64,000 bases of DNA from Rubellimicrobium thermophilum DSM 16684 (GTDB taxonomy: Bacteria > Pseudomonadota > Alphaproteobacteria > Rhodobacterales > Rhodobacteraceae), in the NCBI RefSeq assembly GCF_000442315.1, contig NZ_KE557323.1:17392-81391 (forward strand), written 5' to 3'. A program made the translations under genes and the position numbers. Under the pieces are notes generated by a model. The model saw only the letters and a program-made list of their open reading frames with translations. It did not search any database and was not told where the DNA came from. Shown here piece by piece: positions 36,474 through 44,968 of this stretch (within the stretch, counting starts at the first letter, position 1; the number at the start of each line of letters is the position of its first letter).

Positions 36474-37130
36474 TCAGGCCAGTGTGCCCAGCGCGATGGC
36501 CGCAAAGAAGCAGCCCGAGGCAGCCAGGACGAAGCCGTGCCAGATGGCGGTCGCGAATCGGAGCGACTCCCGGATGAAGAAGAAGGTGCCCAGGGTATAG
36601 AGCAGCCCTCCCGCGAGGACGAGGGCCAGTGCCCCCCATGGCAGGAGCGGCAGCCCGGGAAGAAGGATCAGCACGCCAAGCCAGCCGAGGCCCAGATAGA
36701 CCGCGGTGCTTCTGGCCGAGGGATCGCGCCAGCGGACCAGCTTGGCCGCCGCCCCTCCGAGGGCAAGCGCCCAGAGCAGACCCAGGGCACCCCAGGCGAA
36801 AGCTCCCCCCGCGAGGGCCGCGAAGGGCGTCGCCGTGCCGGCGATCTTGAGATAGATCGCCGCATGATCGAGCCGGCGCAAGGCCGGACGCAGCCCGTCC
36901 CATGGCGCCAGATGATACAGCGCCGAGACCAGGAAGGTTGCCGTCAGCGCGACGGCATAGACCGAGAGGGCGGCGATGCGCGCCCCATCGGCCGTCTGCC
37001 ACCCCGCCATCAGCAGAAGCAGGGCCCCGATCAGCGCGAAGGTCACGCCAAGCGCATGGACCACCGCATCGGCGATCCGTTCGGACCGCACCGGCACGGG
37101 GTAAGGCGAGGGTGGGAGGGGTTGGCTCAT
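36474..37130 (-). CDS. Hemolysin III (HlyIII/PAQR) family membrane protein
   Basis: A 218-residue seven-helix membrane protein. It shows the family metal residues: ERIADAVVHALG near the start, SALYHLAPWDGLRPALRRLD with SxxxH, DHAAIYLKIAGTATPF in the middle, and AIWHGFVLAASGCFF at the end. The true role is unknown (PAQR-like hydrolase fold), and haemolysis should not be inferred. Same strand as the MFS_3 gene downstream, 37 bp away. Confidence 0.9.
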   Translation of the reverse strand: MSQPLPPSPYPVPVRSERIADAVVHALGVTFALIGALLLLMAGWQTADGARIAALSVYAVALTATFLVSALYHLAPWDGLRPALRRLDHAAIYLKIAGTATPFAALAGGAFAWGALGLLWALALGGAAAKLVRWRDPSARSTAVYLGLGWLGVLILLPGLPLLPWGALALVLAGGLLYTLGTFFFIRESLRFATAIWHGFVLAASGCFFAAIALGTLA

Positions 37131-37250
37131 CCGCGGGAACCCTGAAGCAATCCTGCCTGTCAACGCAGCCAGGCAGGCCTTGGTTGCGGCCTTCACAGAA
37201 CGGCGGACAGGCGTCATGCTGTCGCGTCGGGACAGGGAGGACGAGGGCCG

Positions 37251-37616
37251 ATGATCCGCCGCCAATGGGAGCGTCTGCGCCTCCGCGCCGTCTGGTCCTG
37301 GGAGGGCTGGAGGCATGTCTGGCGCACCGAAGGGAGCCTGCATCAGTGGATCTGGGCGAATCTGGCTTCGGCCGCGCTCGCGCTGATGCTGCCGCTGACG
37401 CCGGGCGAACGGGCCGCGATCCTGATGGGTGGCATCATGGTGCTGGCCTTCGAATGCCTGAACACCGCGATCGAACGCGTCGTGGACGACATCTCCGAGA
37501 CGCGAAGGCCCCGCGCCAAGCAGGCCAAGGATGCCGGCAGCGCCGCCGTGGCCGTGGCGGGGCTTGCCGTCGGCGCCGCCTGGGCCGCGGCACTGCTGCG
37601 AATCGCATGGGGATGA
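37251..37616 (+). CDS. dgkA: Diacylglycerol kinase
   Basis: Small trimeric membrane kinase that phosphorylates diacylglycerol. The 121 residues include EGSLHQWIWANLASAALALM and the active-site helix GGIMVLAFECLNTAIERVVD, with the Glu and Asn typical of DgkA. RAKQAKDAGSAAVAVA is the conserved KDxGSAAV motif. Three membrane segments are predicted. It is divergent from the HlyIII gene. Confidence 0.95.
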   Translation: MIRRQWERLRLRAVWSWEGWRHVWRTEGSLHQWIWANLASAALALMLPLTPGERAAILMGGIMVLAFECLNTAIERVVDDISETRRPRAKQAKDAGSAAVAVAGLAVGAAWAAALLRIAWG

Positions 37617-37677
37617 TCCCCGCCCCCTCGCCGGCCCGGCCGGCTTCGGTTCCGAGCCGGTCCTTATGCCCCGCCCC

Positions 37678-39085
37678 TCAGGCGGCTCCGGCGGCGACCG
37701 AGACCATGTTGCGCCCCCCGTTCTTGGCCGCATAGAGCGCCATGTCGGCACGGTCCTGAAGCCCGCGATCGGTGAGCCCGCTTGCCAGATCCGCCGGCGT
37801 GGCTGTGGCCACGCCGATCGACAGGGTCACACGCACCTGCCGCGGGGCCGGCTCGCCCTCCGGCCCGATCCAGCCCCCGCCGCGCCGCGCCGCAACCGGC
37901 GTATCATCAAGCAGGAACGGACAGTCTTCGACGGCGCGGCGCAACCCTTCGGCTACGGCACGGGCCTGGGCGGCATCGGTTCCCGGAAGGGCCACCAGGA
38001 ACTCCTCCCCCCCCATCCGGGCGAGCAGGTCGCCGGGCCGCAGCCGGCTGCGCAGGCGGCGTGCCACTTCGGCCAGCACGCGGTCCCCCGCGGCATGACC
38101 ATGACGGTCATTGACCCCCTTGAAATGGTCGATGTCCACCAGCATGAGCGCCAGCGGCCGGCCCGTGCGCCGTCCCTCGGCCATCAGACGGCGCAGTTCG
38201 GGTTCGGCATGACGGCGATTGTGCAGACCCGTCAGCGGATCGCGCAGCGCCGCCTCCAGCTGGGAGCGCAGACCCCTGCGGAGCCGGTCGGCCTGCGCCT
38301 TGCGGCGCAGCAGCGCCCGGGCGCGCAGGATCACCTCGTCCCGGGCGACGCAGGCCGTGACCACATCGTCGGCCCCCAGATCGAGCGCGAGCGCAGCCGT
38401 CTGCACGGCCTCCTCGGGCAGAAGGACCAGTGTCGCGGCATGGCGCCCGCCGCCCGCGCGCGCAGTGCCGCGAGATGCTCGAGCACCTGCGCCCCTTCCT
38501 CGAGATCGCCCCGGATGGCATGCGCATCGAGCACGGCCAGATCCGGCCCGCTGTCGCGATCATCTGTCGCCTCCATGCAGCCGAGCCGCGCGGCAAGGTC
38601 GGGCAGGGCGGCATGGGGCGCCATGGCCGAAGACGAAGCGGCGATCACGGCGATCCGCCCGGTCGGCGCCGCCTCGAAGGGAGAGGCGCCCTCGGCCAGG
38701 CCGGTCACGGCCGGGGCGAGATCGAACTGCGCCTCCCGCGCGCGCAGGAGGCTGCGCAGCCGGGCCTGAAGAAGGCGTTCGCGCGGCTCGCGCGGCATCA
38801 CATCCTCGGCCCCGCGGGCCAGCGCGGCCAGGCGCAGCGCCCCCTCTCCCGCCGGGACGAGGACGATCGCCGGAACATTGGCAGGCCGGGCCTCGAGCAG
38901 AGAGAGATTCTCCCCCCCCTCGCCCGCGTCGAGCAGCAGCAGTGCCGCCCCCCCGCCCGCAGCCGTGCCGGGGCCCGGGCCGGATCCGCACAGACCTCCA
39001 GCGGCAGATGCGCGCGACGGACCGCCTCCTGCAGCCGTGCGCGGCGGGGCGGGTCGCCCTCGACAATCAGGATGTGGCCCGACAT
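37678..39085 (-). CDS. pleD: PleD-type diguanylate cyclase (two frameshifts)
   Basis: Reconstructed as 469 residues, receiver-receiver-GGDEF, making cyclic di-GMP. REC1 starts MSGHILIVEGDPPRRARLQE at 39085. The frame breaks at the 7-C run 38948-38954 (one base missing). The middle frame carries REC1's end and REC2 (RIAVIAASSSAMAP, DLAVLDAHA). A second break near 38440-38465 (one base missing or a CG unit gained) restores the cyclase: DPLTGLHNRRHAE, LMLVDIDHFKGVNDRHGHAA, active-site RMGGEEFLVAL and inhibitory RPGD five residues before it. A CtrA-like box lies upstream. Sequence error is more likely than decay, given intact motifs in all parts. Confidence 0.85.
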
Positions 39086-39144
39086 GATTCGGTTCTCCGC
39101 ACTGGCCGCATCGGTTTCATGATCGGCAGCATGGCAGCAAATCG

Positions 39145-39159
39145 TTAAGAAACCGTTTA
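39145..39159. promoter_or_regulatory. CtrA-like box between pleD and the DUF3572 gene
   Basis: TTAA at 39145-39148 and TTTA at 39156-39159, separated by 7 nt, differ by one base from the CtrA consensus TTAA-N7-TTAA. It lies in the 95-bp gap between divergent genes, 60 bp upstream of the pleD start. CtrA control of c-di-GMP genes is known in alphaproteobacteria; its use here is inference. Confidence 0.4.
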
Positions 39160-39180
39160 GATGACGGTAAGCATGTTTCG

Positions 39181-39459
39181 ATGACTCAGGATCGCGCAGA
39201 AACGCTTGCCCTGCAGGCCCTCGCCTGGATGGCGGCCGAAGAGGAAATGGCCACCCGCTTTGCCGGGGCCACGGGGGCCAGTCTGGCCGATGCCCGCGAT
39301 CGCCTGCAAGATCCTGTTTTCCTTGCATCCGTGCTGGAGTTCCTGCTGCAGGAGGATCGCTGGGTGATGGCCTTCTGCGATGCGCATGGCCTGCCCTATG
39401 AGGCGCCGATGCAGGCGCTCATGGCGCTGCCGGGCGGACGGCGCCACGAATGGCCCTGA
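39181..39459 (+). CDS. DUF3572 family protein
   Basis: A 92-residue helical protein beginning MTQDRAETLALQALAWMAAE. FLLQEDRWVMAFCDAHGLPY is diagnostic of DUF3572. No known function; homologues commonly lie beside pleD in alphaproteobacteria, as here, where it is divergent from pleD and shares its promoter region. Confidence 0.88.
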   Translation: MTQDRAETLALQALAWMAAEEEMATRFAGATGASLADARDRLQDPVFLASVLEFLLQEDRWVMAFCDAHGLPYEAPMQALMALPGGRRHEWP

Positions 39460-39504
39460 AAGCAGGCTAACTTTTGTATAGAACCGGTTAAGGAGATCGG
39501 CAGG

Positions 39505-40202
39505 ATGCCGCGCATCGCCGGAGTGATCTTCGACAAGGACGGCACGCTGTTCGACTTCCAGTCCACCTGGGGCCTGTGGTCCCGCCGCCTGATCGAGGTC
39601 GAATCACGCGGGGATCCTGCCCTGGCGGCGCAACTGGCCGAGGTGCTGGGTTACGACCTGGCCACGGGCCGCTTCCGCCCCGACAGCCTGGCCATCGCCC
39701 ATACCACGGAGACCGTGGCCGCGGCGATGCTGCCGCTCCTGCCCTGGACGGATGGCGAATCACTTCGCGCGCGGATGGATGCGCTGGCCGCACAGGTGCC
39801 GCAGGTCGAGGCCGCCCCCCTGCGCGAGGTGTTGGGCCGGCTGAAGGCGATGGGGCTGACCCTGGGCCTCGCCACCAATGACAGCGAGGGCCCGGCGCGG
39901 GTGCATCTCGCCGGGGCGGGGTGGACGATCTGTTCGGCTTTGTCGCCGGCTATGACAGCGGCTGGGGCGGCAAGCCCGGGCCGGGTCAGCTCCTCGCCTT
40001 TGCCGAATCCGCGGGCCTCGATCCGGCGGACTGCGCCATGGTCGGTGACAGCCTGCATGATCTGGCTGCCGCCCGGGCGGCCGGGATGCGGGGGATCGGC
40101 GTCCTGACCGGCGTCGCCGGGCGCGAGACGCTGGCCCCGGCGGCAGAGGTGGTGCTGGAAAGCATCGCGACACTGCCGGACTGGATTGCCACCTGCTCAT
40201 GA
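39505..40202 (+). CDS. HAD family hydrolase, phosphoglycolate-phosphatase-like (frameshifted)
   Basis: Haloacid-dehalogenase phosphatase. Motif I is GVIFDKDGTLFDF (note DKDGT rather than DxDGT's usual middle residue), a helical cap follows, motif II is LGLATNDSEGPA, and motif IV is AMVGDSLHDLAAARAAGM. The frame breaks near 39917-39922. Adding one G joins HLAGAG to DDLFGFVAGYDSG, GKPGPGQLLAFAESAG and a stop at 40202, giving 232 residues. Typical substrates are phosphoglycolate or other small phosphates; here not determinable. Confidence 0.85.
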
Positions 40203-40289
40203 TCCGTCCGCGACGACACATGTCGCGTTCCGGTCGGCCCGGCAGCCCGGGGGCGCGTTAGGCTTGCCCTGCAACAGGGGGAGGCGCGC

Positions 40290-41867
40290 ATGGCGAATGA
40301 TCTGACAGAGGCCGCGAACCCGAAGGCCCGGCGCCGCGGCGGCGGGCGCGCCGGCAACGCCCAGCGGCGGGGCAGTGCCGCCCATGAGCAGATGTCCTGG
40401 CGCATCCCCGTCAACCACGACCGCCCGACCGAACCCCTGACCGAAGAAGGCGTGCAGGCGATCCATGACGGCGCCATGCGTGTGCTCGAGGAGATCGGCA
40501 TCGAATTCCTGAACGAGGAAGCGCTGGCCCTCTTCCGCCAGGCCGGCTGCACGGTCGAGGGCACGAATGTCCGCATGGGCCGCGACTGGGTCATGGAGAT
40601 GGTCGCCCGTGCCCCCCGCGAATTCTCCATCACCCCGCGCAACCCGGAAAGGACGCTGCCCATCGGCGGACGGTATCTCCTGTTCGGCAATGTCTCGTCC
40701 CCGCCCAACTACTGGGATCTGGAAATCGGACGGAAGGTGCCGGGCACGCGGGCCCATTGCGCGAACCTGTTCCGGCTCACCCAGCATTTCAACTGTATCC
40801 ATTTCGCGGGCGGCTATCCGGTGGAGCCGGTGGATGTGCATCCCTCGGTGCGCCATCTCGATGTCCTGTTCGACAAGCTGACCCTGACGGACAAGGTCTG
40901 CCACGCCTATTCGCTGGGCCGGGAACGCATCGAGGATGCGATGGAGATGGTGCGCATCGCCGGGGGCTATACGGAAGAGGAGTTCCGCGCGACGCCCCGG
41001 ATGTATACCAACATCAACTCCACCTCGCCGCTCAAGCACGACCAGCCGATGATCGATGGCTGCCTGCGCATGATCCGGCGGGGTCAGGCGGTGATCGTCA
41101 CGCCCTTCACTCTGGCCGGTGCCATGGCTCCGGTGACGATGGCCGGCGCCGTGACGCTGTCGATCGCCGAGGCGCTGTCGGCCATCGCGCTGTTCCAGTG
41201 GGTGCAGCCGGGCTGCCCCTGCGTGATCGGCACCTTCACCTCGAATGTGGACATGCGCAGCGGCGCCCCCGCCTTCGGCACCCCGGAATACATGCGCGCG
41301 ACCCAGATGACCGGCCAGATGGCCCGCTTCTACGGCTTGCCATTGCGCGCCAGCGGCACCTGCACGGCCAATGTCCCCGATGCCCAGGCCATGTGGGAGA
41401 CCTGCAATTCGCTCTGGTCGGCGGTCCAGTCGGGAACCAACATGGTCTATCACGCCGCCGGCTGGCTCGAGGGGGGGCTGATCGCCAGCCCCGAGAAGTT
41501 CGTCATGGATTGCGAGATGCTCCAGATGATCCAGCGCTACATGGAGCCCGCCATCTGGGATACCACACCCGATTCGATCGCCCTCGACGCCATCCGCGAG
41601 GTGGGATCCGCGGGGCATTATTTCGGCATCGCCCATACCCAGGCCCGCTACGAGACGGCCTTCTATGCCCCCTTCGTCAGCGACTGGCGCAACTGGGAGG
41701 CCTTCGATGCCGCCGGCGCCGTCTGGACGGCCGAACGCGCCCATCGGCTCTACAAGGAGATCCTGCATCATTTCGAGGAGCCGCCGATGGACCCGGCCAT
41801 CCGGCAGGAGCTCACGGAATTCGTCGAGCGGCGCAAGCGCGAGGGTGGGGCCCCCACCGATTTCTGA
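40290..41867 (+). CDS. MttB superfamily methyltransferase (non-pyrrolysine)
   Basis: A 525-residue member of the trimethylamine methyltransferase superfamily, which moves methyl groups from quaternary or tertiary amines to a corrinoid protein. The N terminus has a basic Gly/Arg stretch (about 12-30). The TIM-barrel core shows GGYPVEPVDVHPSVRHLDVL, YTNINSTSPLKHDQPMIDG and TPFTLAGAMAPVTMAGAVTL. There is no in-frame TAG, so it is not a pyrrolysine enzyme. Non-Pyl relatives include glycine betaine methyltransferase, and a betaine-like substrate is plausible. No corrinoid protein is adjacent; C1-transfer partners lie 20 kb away at 61.6-64 kb. GGGGGAG precedes the ATG. Confidence 0.87.
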   Translation: MANDLTEAANPKARRRGGGRAGNAQRRGSAAHEQMSWRIPVNHDRPTEPLTEEGVQAIHDGAMRVLEEIGIEFLNEEALALFRQAGCTVEGTNVRMGRDWVMEMVARAPREFSITPRNPERTLPIGGRYLLFGNVSSPPNYWDLEIGRKVPGTRAHCANLFRLTQHFNCIHFAGGYPVEPVDVHPSVRHLDVLFDKLTLTDKVCHAYSLGRERIEDAMEMVRIAGGYTEEEFRATPRMYTNINSTSPLKHDQPMIDGCLRMIRRGQAVIVTPFTLAGAMAPVTMAGAVTLSIAEALSAIALFQWVQPGCPCVIGTFTSNVDMRSGAPAFGTPEYMRATQMTGQMARFYGLPLRASGTCTANVPDAQAMWETCNSLWSAVQSGTNMVYHAAGWLEGGLIASPEKFVMDCEMLQMIQRYMEPAIWDTTPDSIALDAIREVGSAGHYFGIAHTQARYETAFYAPFVSDWRNWEAFDAAGAVWTAERAHRLYKEILHHFEEPPMDPAIRQELTEFVERRKREGGAPTDF

Positions 41868-42003
41868 AGGCCCGAGGCCTGCCGGGCGGGGAACACGATT
41901 CCGTGATCGCCGACGAAAGGCGAAACTCCGGCCATCGCCCCGCGTGACTGCCCATCGGAGCCGGACCGGACCGGCCGGACAGAAATCCGATGGGAGACGA
42001 CCG

Positions 42004-42556
42004 ATGAAGACCCTTCTTGCTGCCTCCGTCCTGACGCTCGCCGCCTCGGCCGCCCTGGCCGAAATGCATGGCGAGAACCCGATGGTCGGCGGGGCTCCCA
42101 TGTTCCCCGAACGCAACATCGTGGAGAATGCGGTCAATTCGGCCGATCACACGACCCTGGTGGCCGCGGTGCAGGCCGCGGGCCTTGTGGAGACGCTGGC
42201 CGGCCCCGGCCCCTTCACCGTCTTCGCCCCCACCAACGAGGCCTTTGCCGCGCTGCCCGCAGGGACGGTCGAGACGCTGCTGATGCCCGAGAACATCGAG
42301 CAGCTCCGCAAGATCCTGACCTGCCATGTCGTCGCCGACGAGCTGTTCTCGGCCGAATTCGCCGAACTGCTCGCCAATGGGGGTGTGGCCAAGGTGACCA
42401 CGGTGGGGGGCTGCGTGATCGAGGCCCGCATGACCGATGATGGCCTTCAGCTCACCGACGAGCAGGGGGGGCACCGCGATGGTGACCATCGCCGATGTGG
42501 ATCAGTCGAATGGCGTCATCCACGTCATCGACAAGGTGCTGCTGCCCGCGTCGTGA
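42004..42556 (+). CDS. Fasciclin (FAS1) domain secreted protein (frameshifted)
   Basis: Secreted protein with a Sec signal peptide (residues 1-20, ending ALAE) followed by one FAS1 domain. TLVAAVQAAGLVETLAGPGP and FTVFAPTNEAFAALPAGTVE are the H1 box, and LRKILTCHVVADEL with the later HVIDKVLLP form the rest. The 7-G run at 42465-42471 shifts the frame. Removing one G gives MVTIADVDQSNGVIHVIDKV and a stop at 42554-42556, 183 residues. FAS1 proteins act in adhesion or matrix contact. It is convergent with znuA. Confidence 0.9.
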
Positions 42557-42581
42557 CCTCCCGACCACGCGGACAGGAAAG

Positions 42582-42610
42582 GGGCCGCCGGGCATCCGCC
42601 CTGGCGGCCC
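42582..42610. terminator. Strong hairpin between convergent fasciclin and znuA genes
   Basis: GGGCCGCC (42582-42589) pairs perfectly with GGCGGCCC (42603-42610). Inside, GGGC (42590-42593) pairs with GCCC (42598-42601), leaving an ATCC loop. This 12-bp stem lies in the 61-bp gap between two convergent stops and can work in both directions. No T-run follows. Confidence 0.65.
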
Positions 42611-42617
42611 TGTCGCG

Positions 42618-43643
42618 TCAGCCGCCGAGGCAGTCCTCCAGGGCTGCGGCGAGCCCTTCGATCAGGGCCGGATAGAGATCCGGGCCGGGTTCCAGGAATA
42701 CCCCTTCCGGATCGGCCATGGCGGTGCGCAGATCCGCCCCCTCGCCCAAGGTCGTGGCCCAGGCCGGATCGGTTTCCGAATCGAGCAGAAGGCAGGAGGC
42801 GCCCCCGGAAAGGGCCGTATCGCGCAAGGCCGCGATGGTGGCGGGGGAGGGCGGCGCGCCCGTGAAATCGGCCACCGATCCGGCCGAGGACAGGCCGCTG
42901 GCCCGTTCGAAATAGGCATAGGCATCATGGCCGGCCAGGAACCGGCGATCCCCGAGCGGGGCCATCCGGGCCCGCAGATCGGCAGCCAGTTCCGTCAGGC
43001 GGGCCTGTGCGGCCTCGGCATTGCTCCGGTAGGTCTCGGCATGCGCGGGGTCGAGATCCGACAGGGCCCCCGCAATGGCCCCGACCCAGACGGCGGCCAC
43101 CGCCGGATCGAGCCAGGCATGGGGGTCGATCTCGCCGGGCACGCCATGAGCATGGTCGTGATGGCCGTCATGGCCATGGTCGTCCCCCTCATGGTCATGG
43201 CTGCCGGCATGGGCGTGATCGTCGTGATCCTCGTGATCCTCATGTTCGCCGTGATCATCGTGATCGTCGTGATCCTCGTGATCATGATCGGCCAGATCGG
43301 CACGGGCGCCGAGGATCAGCGGCTCCCATCCCTCTGTCTCGAGGAGGGTGAGGATCCTGGCCTCCGGCGCCAGGCTTCCGATGGCGGTGTCCAGCCAGGG
43401 CAGCATGACCGGCCCGGTCCAGACGATCAGATCCGCCTCGGTCAGGGCGGCCGCATCGGAGGGACGCAGCGCCATGTCATGCGGCGAGGTGCCGGGCGGC
43501 ACGACGAGCGAGGGTTCGCCCACCCCCTCCATGACCATGGCGACAAGGCTGTGAACCGGCCCGATATCCGCCAGGACACGCGGCGCGTTCTCCGCCATGG
43601 CAGGGGTGGCCAGAAGGGCAAGGACGGACAGATGCAGTCGCAT
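42618..43643 (-). CDS. znuA: Zinc ABC transporter substrate-binding protein
   Basis: Periplasmic zinc receptor, 341 residues. The signal peptide is residues 1-17 (ends AMAE). Zinc ligands are in DIGPVHSLVAMVMEGVG, IDPHAWLDPAVA and FLAGHDAYAYFERASGL. Between the first two lies a roughly 50-residue loop packed with His, Asp and Glu (about 120-168), typical of ZnuA. The start at 43643 has GGAGG 4 nt upstream. It is divergent from zur-znuC-znuB across a double Zur-type operator. Confidence 0.96.
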   Translation of the reverse strand: MRLHLSVLALLATPAMAENAPRVLADIGPVHSLVAMVMEGVGEPSLVVPPGTSPHDMALRPSDAAALTEADLIVWTGPVMLPWLDTAIGSLAPEARILTLLETEGWEPLILGARADLADHDHEDHDDHDDHGEHEDHEDHDDHAHAGSHDHEGDDHGHDGHHDHAHGVPGEIDPHAWLDPAVAAVWVGAIAGALSDLDPAHAETYRSNAEAAQARLTELAADLRARMAPLGDRRFLAGHDAYAYFERASGLSSAGSVADFTGAPPSPATIAALRDTALSGGASCLLLDSETDPAWATTLGEGADLRTAMADPEGVFLEPGPDLYPALIEGLAAALEDCLGG

Positions 43644-43681
43644 GGGACCTCCGTGTCGATTCGGCCGGTTCCTATCGGGGA

Positions 43682-43719
43682 TGTTATGGTATAACAAGAC
43701 GTCTTGTTACGATGTAACG
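43682..43719. promoter_or_regulatory. Double Zur operator between znuA and zur
   Basis: Two boxes, TGTTATGGTATAACA (43682-43696) and TGTTACGATGTAACG (43705-43719), each match the GTTAY-N3-RTAAC palindrome expected for Zur. They are arranged head to head around a perfect 16-bp palindrome, AACAAGACGTCTTGTT (43693-43708), so the whole 43684-43718 stretch is a long imperfect dyad. Under zinc sufficiency Zur would repress both znuA and its own operon. Confidence 0.85.
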
Positions 43720-43766
43720 GAACCCTTGCGGTGGCCCCGGACCGGCTGATAGGAGTTCCCCGCCCC

Positions 43767-44225
43767 ATGACCCGAGCCTTCGACAGCCATGATCATGCCA
43801 CCTGCCGGCGCGAGGCCCTTGCCGCCGCCGAGGCCGCCTGCGCAGAACGCGGCGAGCGGCTGACCCCCGTGCGGCGGCGGACGCTCGAGATCCTGCTCGA
43901 ATCGCATCGGGCACTGGGCGCCTATGACGTCCTGGAACGCCTGCGCGAGGATGGTTTCGGCAGCCAGCCGCCCGTGGCCTATCGCGCGCTGTCCTTCCTC
44001 GTCGAACAGGGCCTCGTGCACAGGATCGAGGCGCTGCAGGCCTTTGTCGCCTGCGCCCGGCCCGGCAAGACCCATGAAGCGGCCTTTCTCGTCTGCCGCC
44101 GTTGCCGCCGCGTCGCCGAGGAGCCCCTGCCGGATCAGACCCCCACCACCCCGGGATTTGCCGTGGAACGCCGCGTCGTCGAGATGCAGGGACTCTGCCC
44201 CGATTGCCGGAACGGGAAGGCATGA
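43767..44225 (+). CDS. zur: Zinc uptake regulator (Fur family)
   Basis: Fur-family repressor using zinc as co-repressor, 152 residues. The winged helix is residues about 25-90 (RLTPVRRRTLEILLESHRAL, PPVAYRALSFLVEQGLVHRI). Structural-zinc cysteines are FLVCRRCRR and GLCPDCRNG. The ATG at 43767 follows AGGAG. Its stop overlaps znuC (ATGA). Its place inside the znu locus and the operator upstream identify it as Zur rather than Fur or Irr. Confidence 0.94.
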   Translation: MTRAFDSHDHATCRREALAAAEAACAERGERLTPVRRRTLEILLESHRALGAYDVLERLREDGFGSQPPVAYRALSFLVEQGLVHRIEALQAFVACARPGKTHEAAFLVCRRCRRVAEEPLPDQTPTTPGFAVERRVVEMQGLCPDCRNGKA

Positions 44226-44968
44226 CCCTGGTCGCGGCCGAGGGAATCGCGGTGCGGCAGGGGCGCCTGCGCGTCCTTCAGGATGTGACGCTGCACATCC
44301 GGCCCGGCGAGATCGTCACCATCGTCGGGCCCAACGGCTCCGGCAAGTCCACGCTGCTGCGCGCCCTGATCGGCGCCGTCCCGCTCGCGGCAGGCCGCGT
44401 GATGCGCAGACCCGGCCTGCGCATCGGCTATGTGCCCCAGAAGCTCCATATCGATCCGACCCTGCCCATCACGGTGCGCCGCTTCCTCGATCTGCCCCAT
44501 CCGGTGGAGGACACACACGCCTGCGCCGCGCTGGAGGAGGCCGGGGCCTCCGGACTGGAAGGACGGCAGATGGCGGCCCTTTCGGGCGGACAGTTCCAGC
44601 GCGTGCTGCTGGCCCGCGCGATCCTGCCCGAGCCGGATCTGCTGATCCTCGACGAGCCGACGCAGGGCCTCGATCAGCCGGGAGCCTCGGCCTTCTACCG
44701 GCGCCTGGAGGCGATCCGCGACCGGCTGGGTTGCGCGGTGCTGATGGTCTCGCACGATCTCCATGTGGTCATGAGCGCGTCCGACCGCGTGATCTGTCTC
44801 AACGGCCATATCTGCTGCGAAGGCACACCGGCCGTCGTCTCGGCCGCGCCCGCCTGGCGCGAGCTGTTCGGCACCGGAACGCAGGGCGCGCTGGCGCTCT
44901 ACCGGCATCGTCACGACCACACGGACCACGCCGCCCATCACCATTCGCCGCTTTCCGAGGGCGCCTGA
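44222..44968 (+). CDS. znuC: Zinc ABC transporter ATP-binding protein
   Basis: ATPase of the zinc importer, 248 residues. Walker A is VGPNGSGKSTLLRALIG (about 36-52), signature LSGGQFQRVLLARAIL (about 118-133), Walker B LLILDEPTQGLDQ, and the H-loop VSHDLHVVM. The C-terminal ~20 residues are His-rich (RHRHDHTDHAAHHH), a feature of ZnuC proteins that may buffer or sense cytoplasmic zinc. Overlaps zur and znuB at its ends. Confidence 0.95.
   Translation: MTLVAAEGIAVRQGRLRVLQDVTLHIRPGEIVTIVGPNGSGKSTLLRALIGAVPLAAGRVMRRPGLRIGYVPQKLHIDPTLPITVRRFLDLPHPVEDTHACAALEEAGASGLEGRQMAALSGGQFQRVLLARAILPEPDLLILDEPTQGLDQPGASAFYRRLEAIRDRLGCAVLMVSHDLHVVMSASDRVICLNGHICCEGTPAVVSAAPAWRELFGTGTQGALALYRHRHDHTDHAAHHHSPLSEGA

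Noticed and set aside
40290..41867. Pyrrolysine-containing trimethylamine methyltransferase
   Set aside because: There is no in-frame TAG codon; the full frame is open with ordinary codons.
43140..43300. Repetitive GATCGTGATC-like DNA resembling short tandem repeats or a CRISPR
   Set aside because: It encodes the His/Asp loop of ZnuA through repeated CAT/GAT codons; units are irregular and lack spacers.
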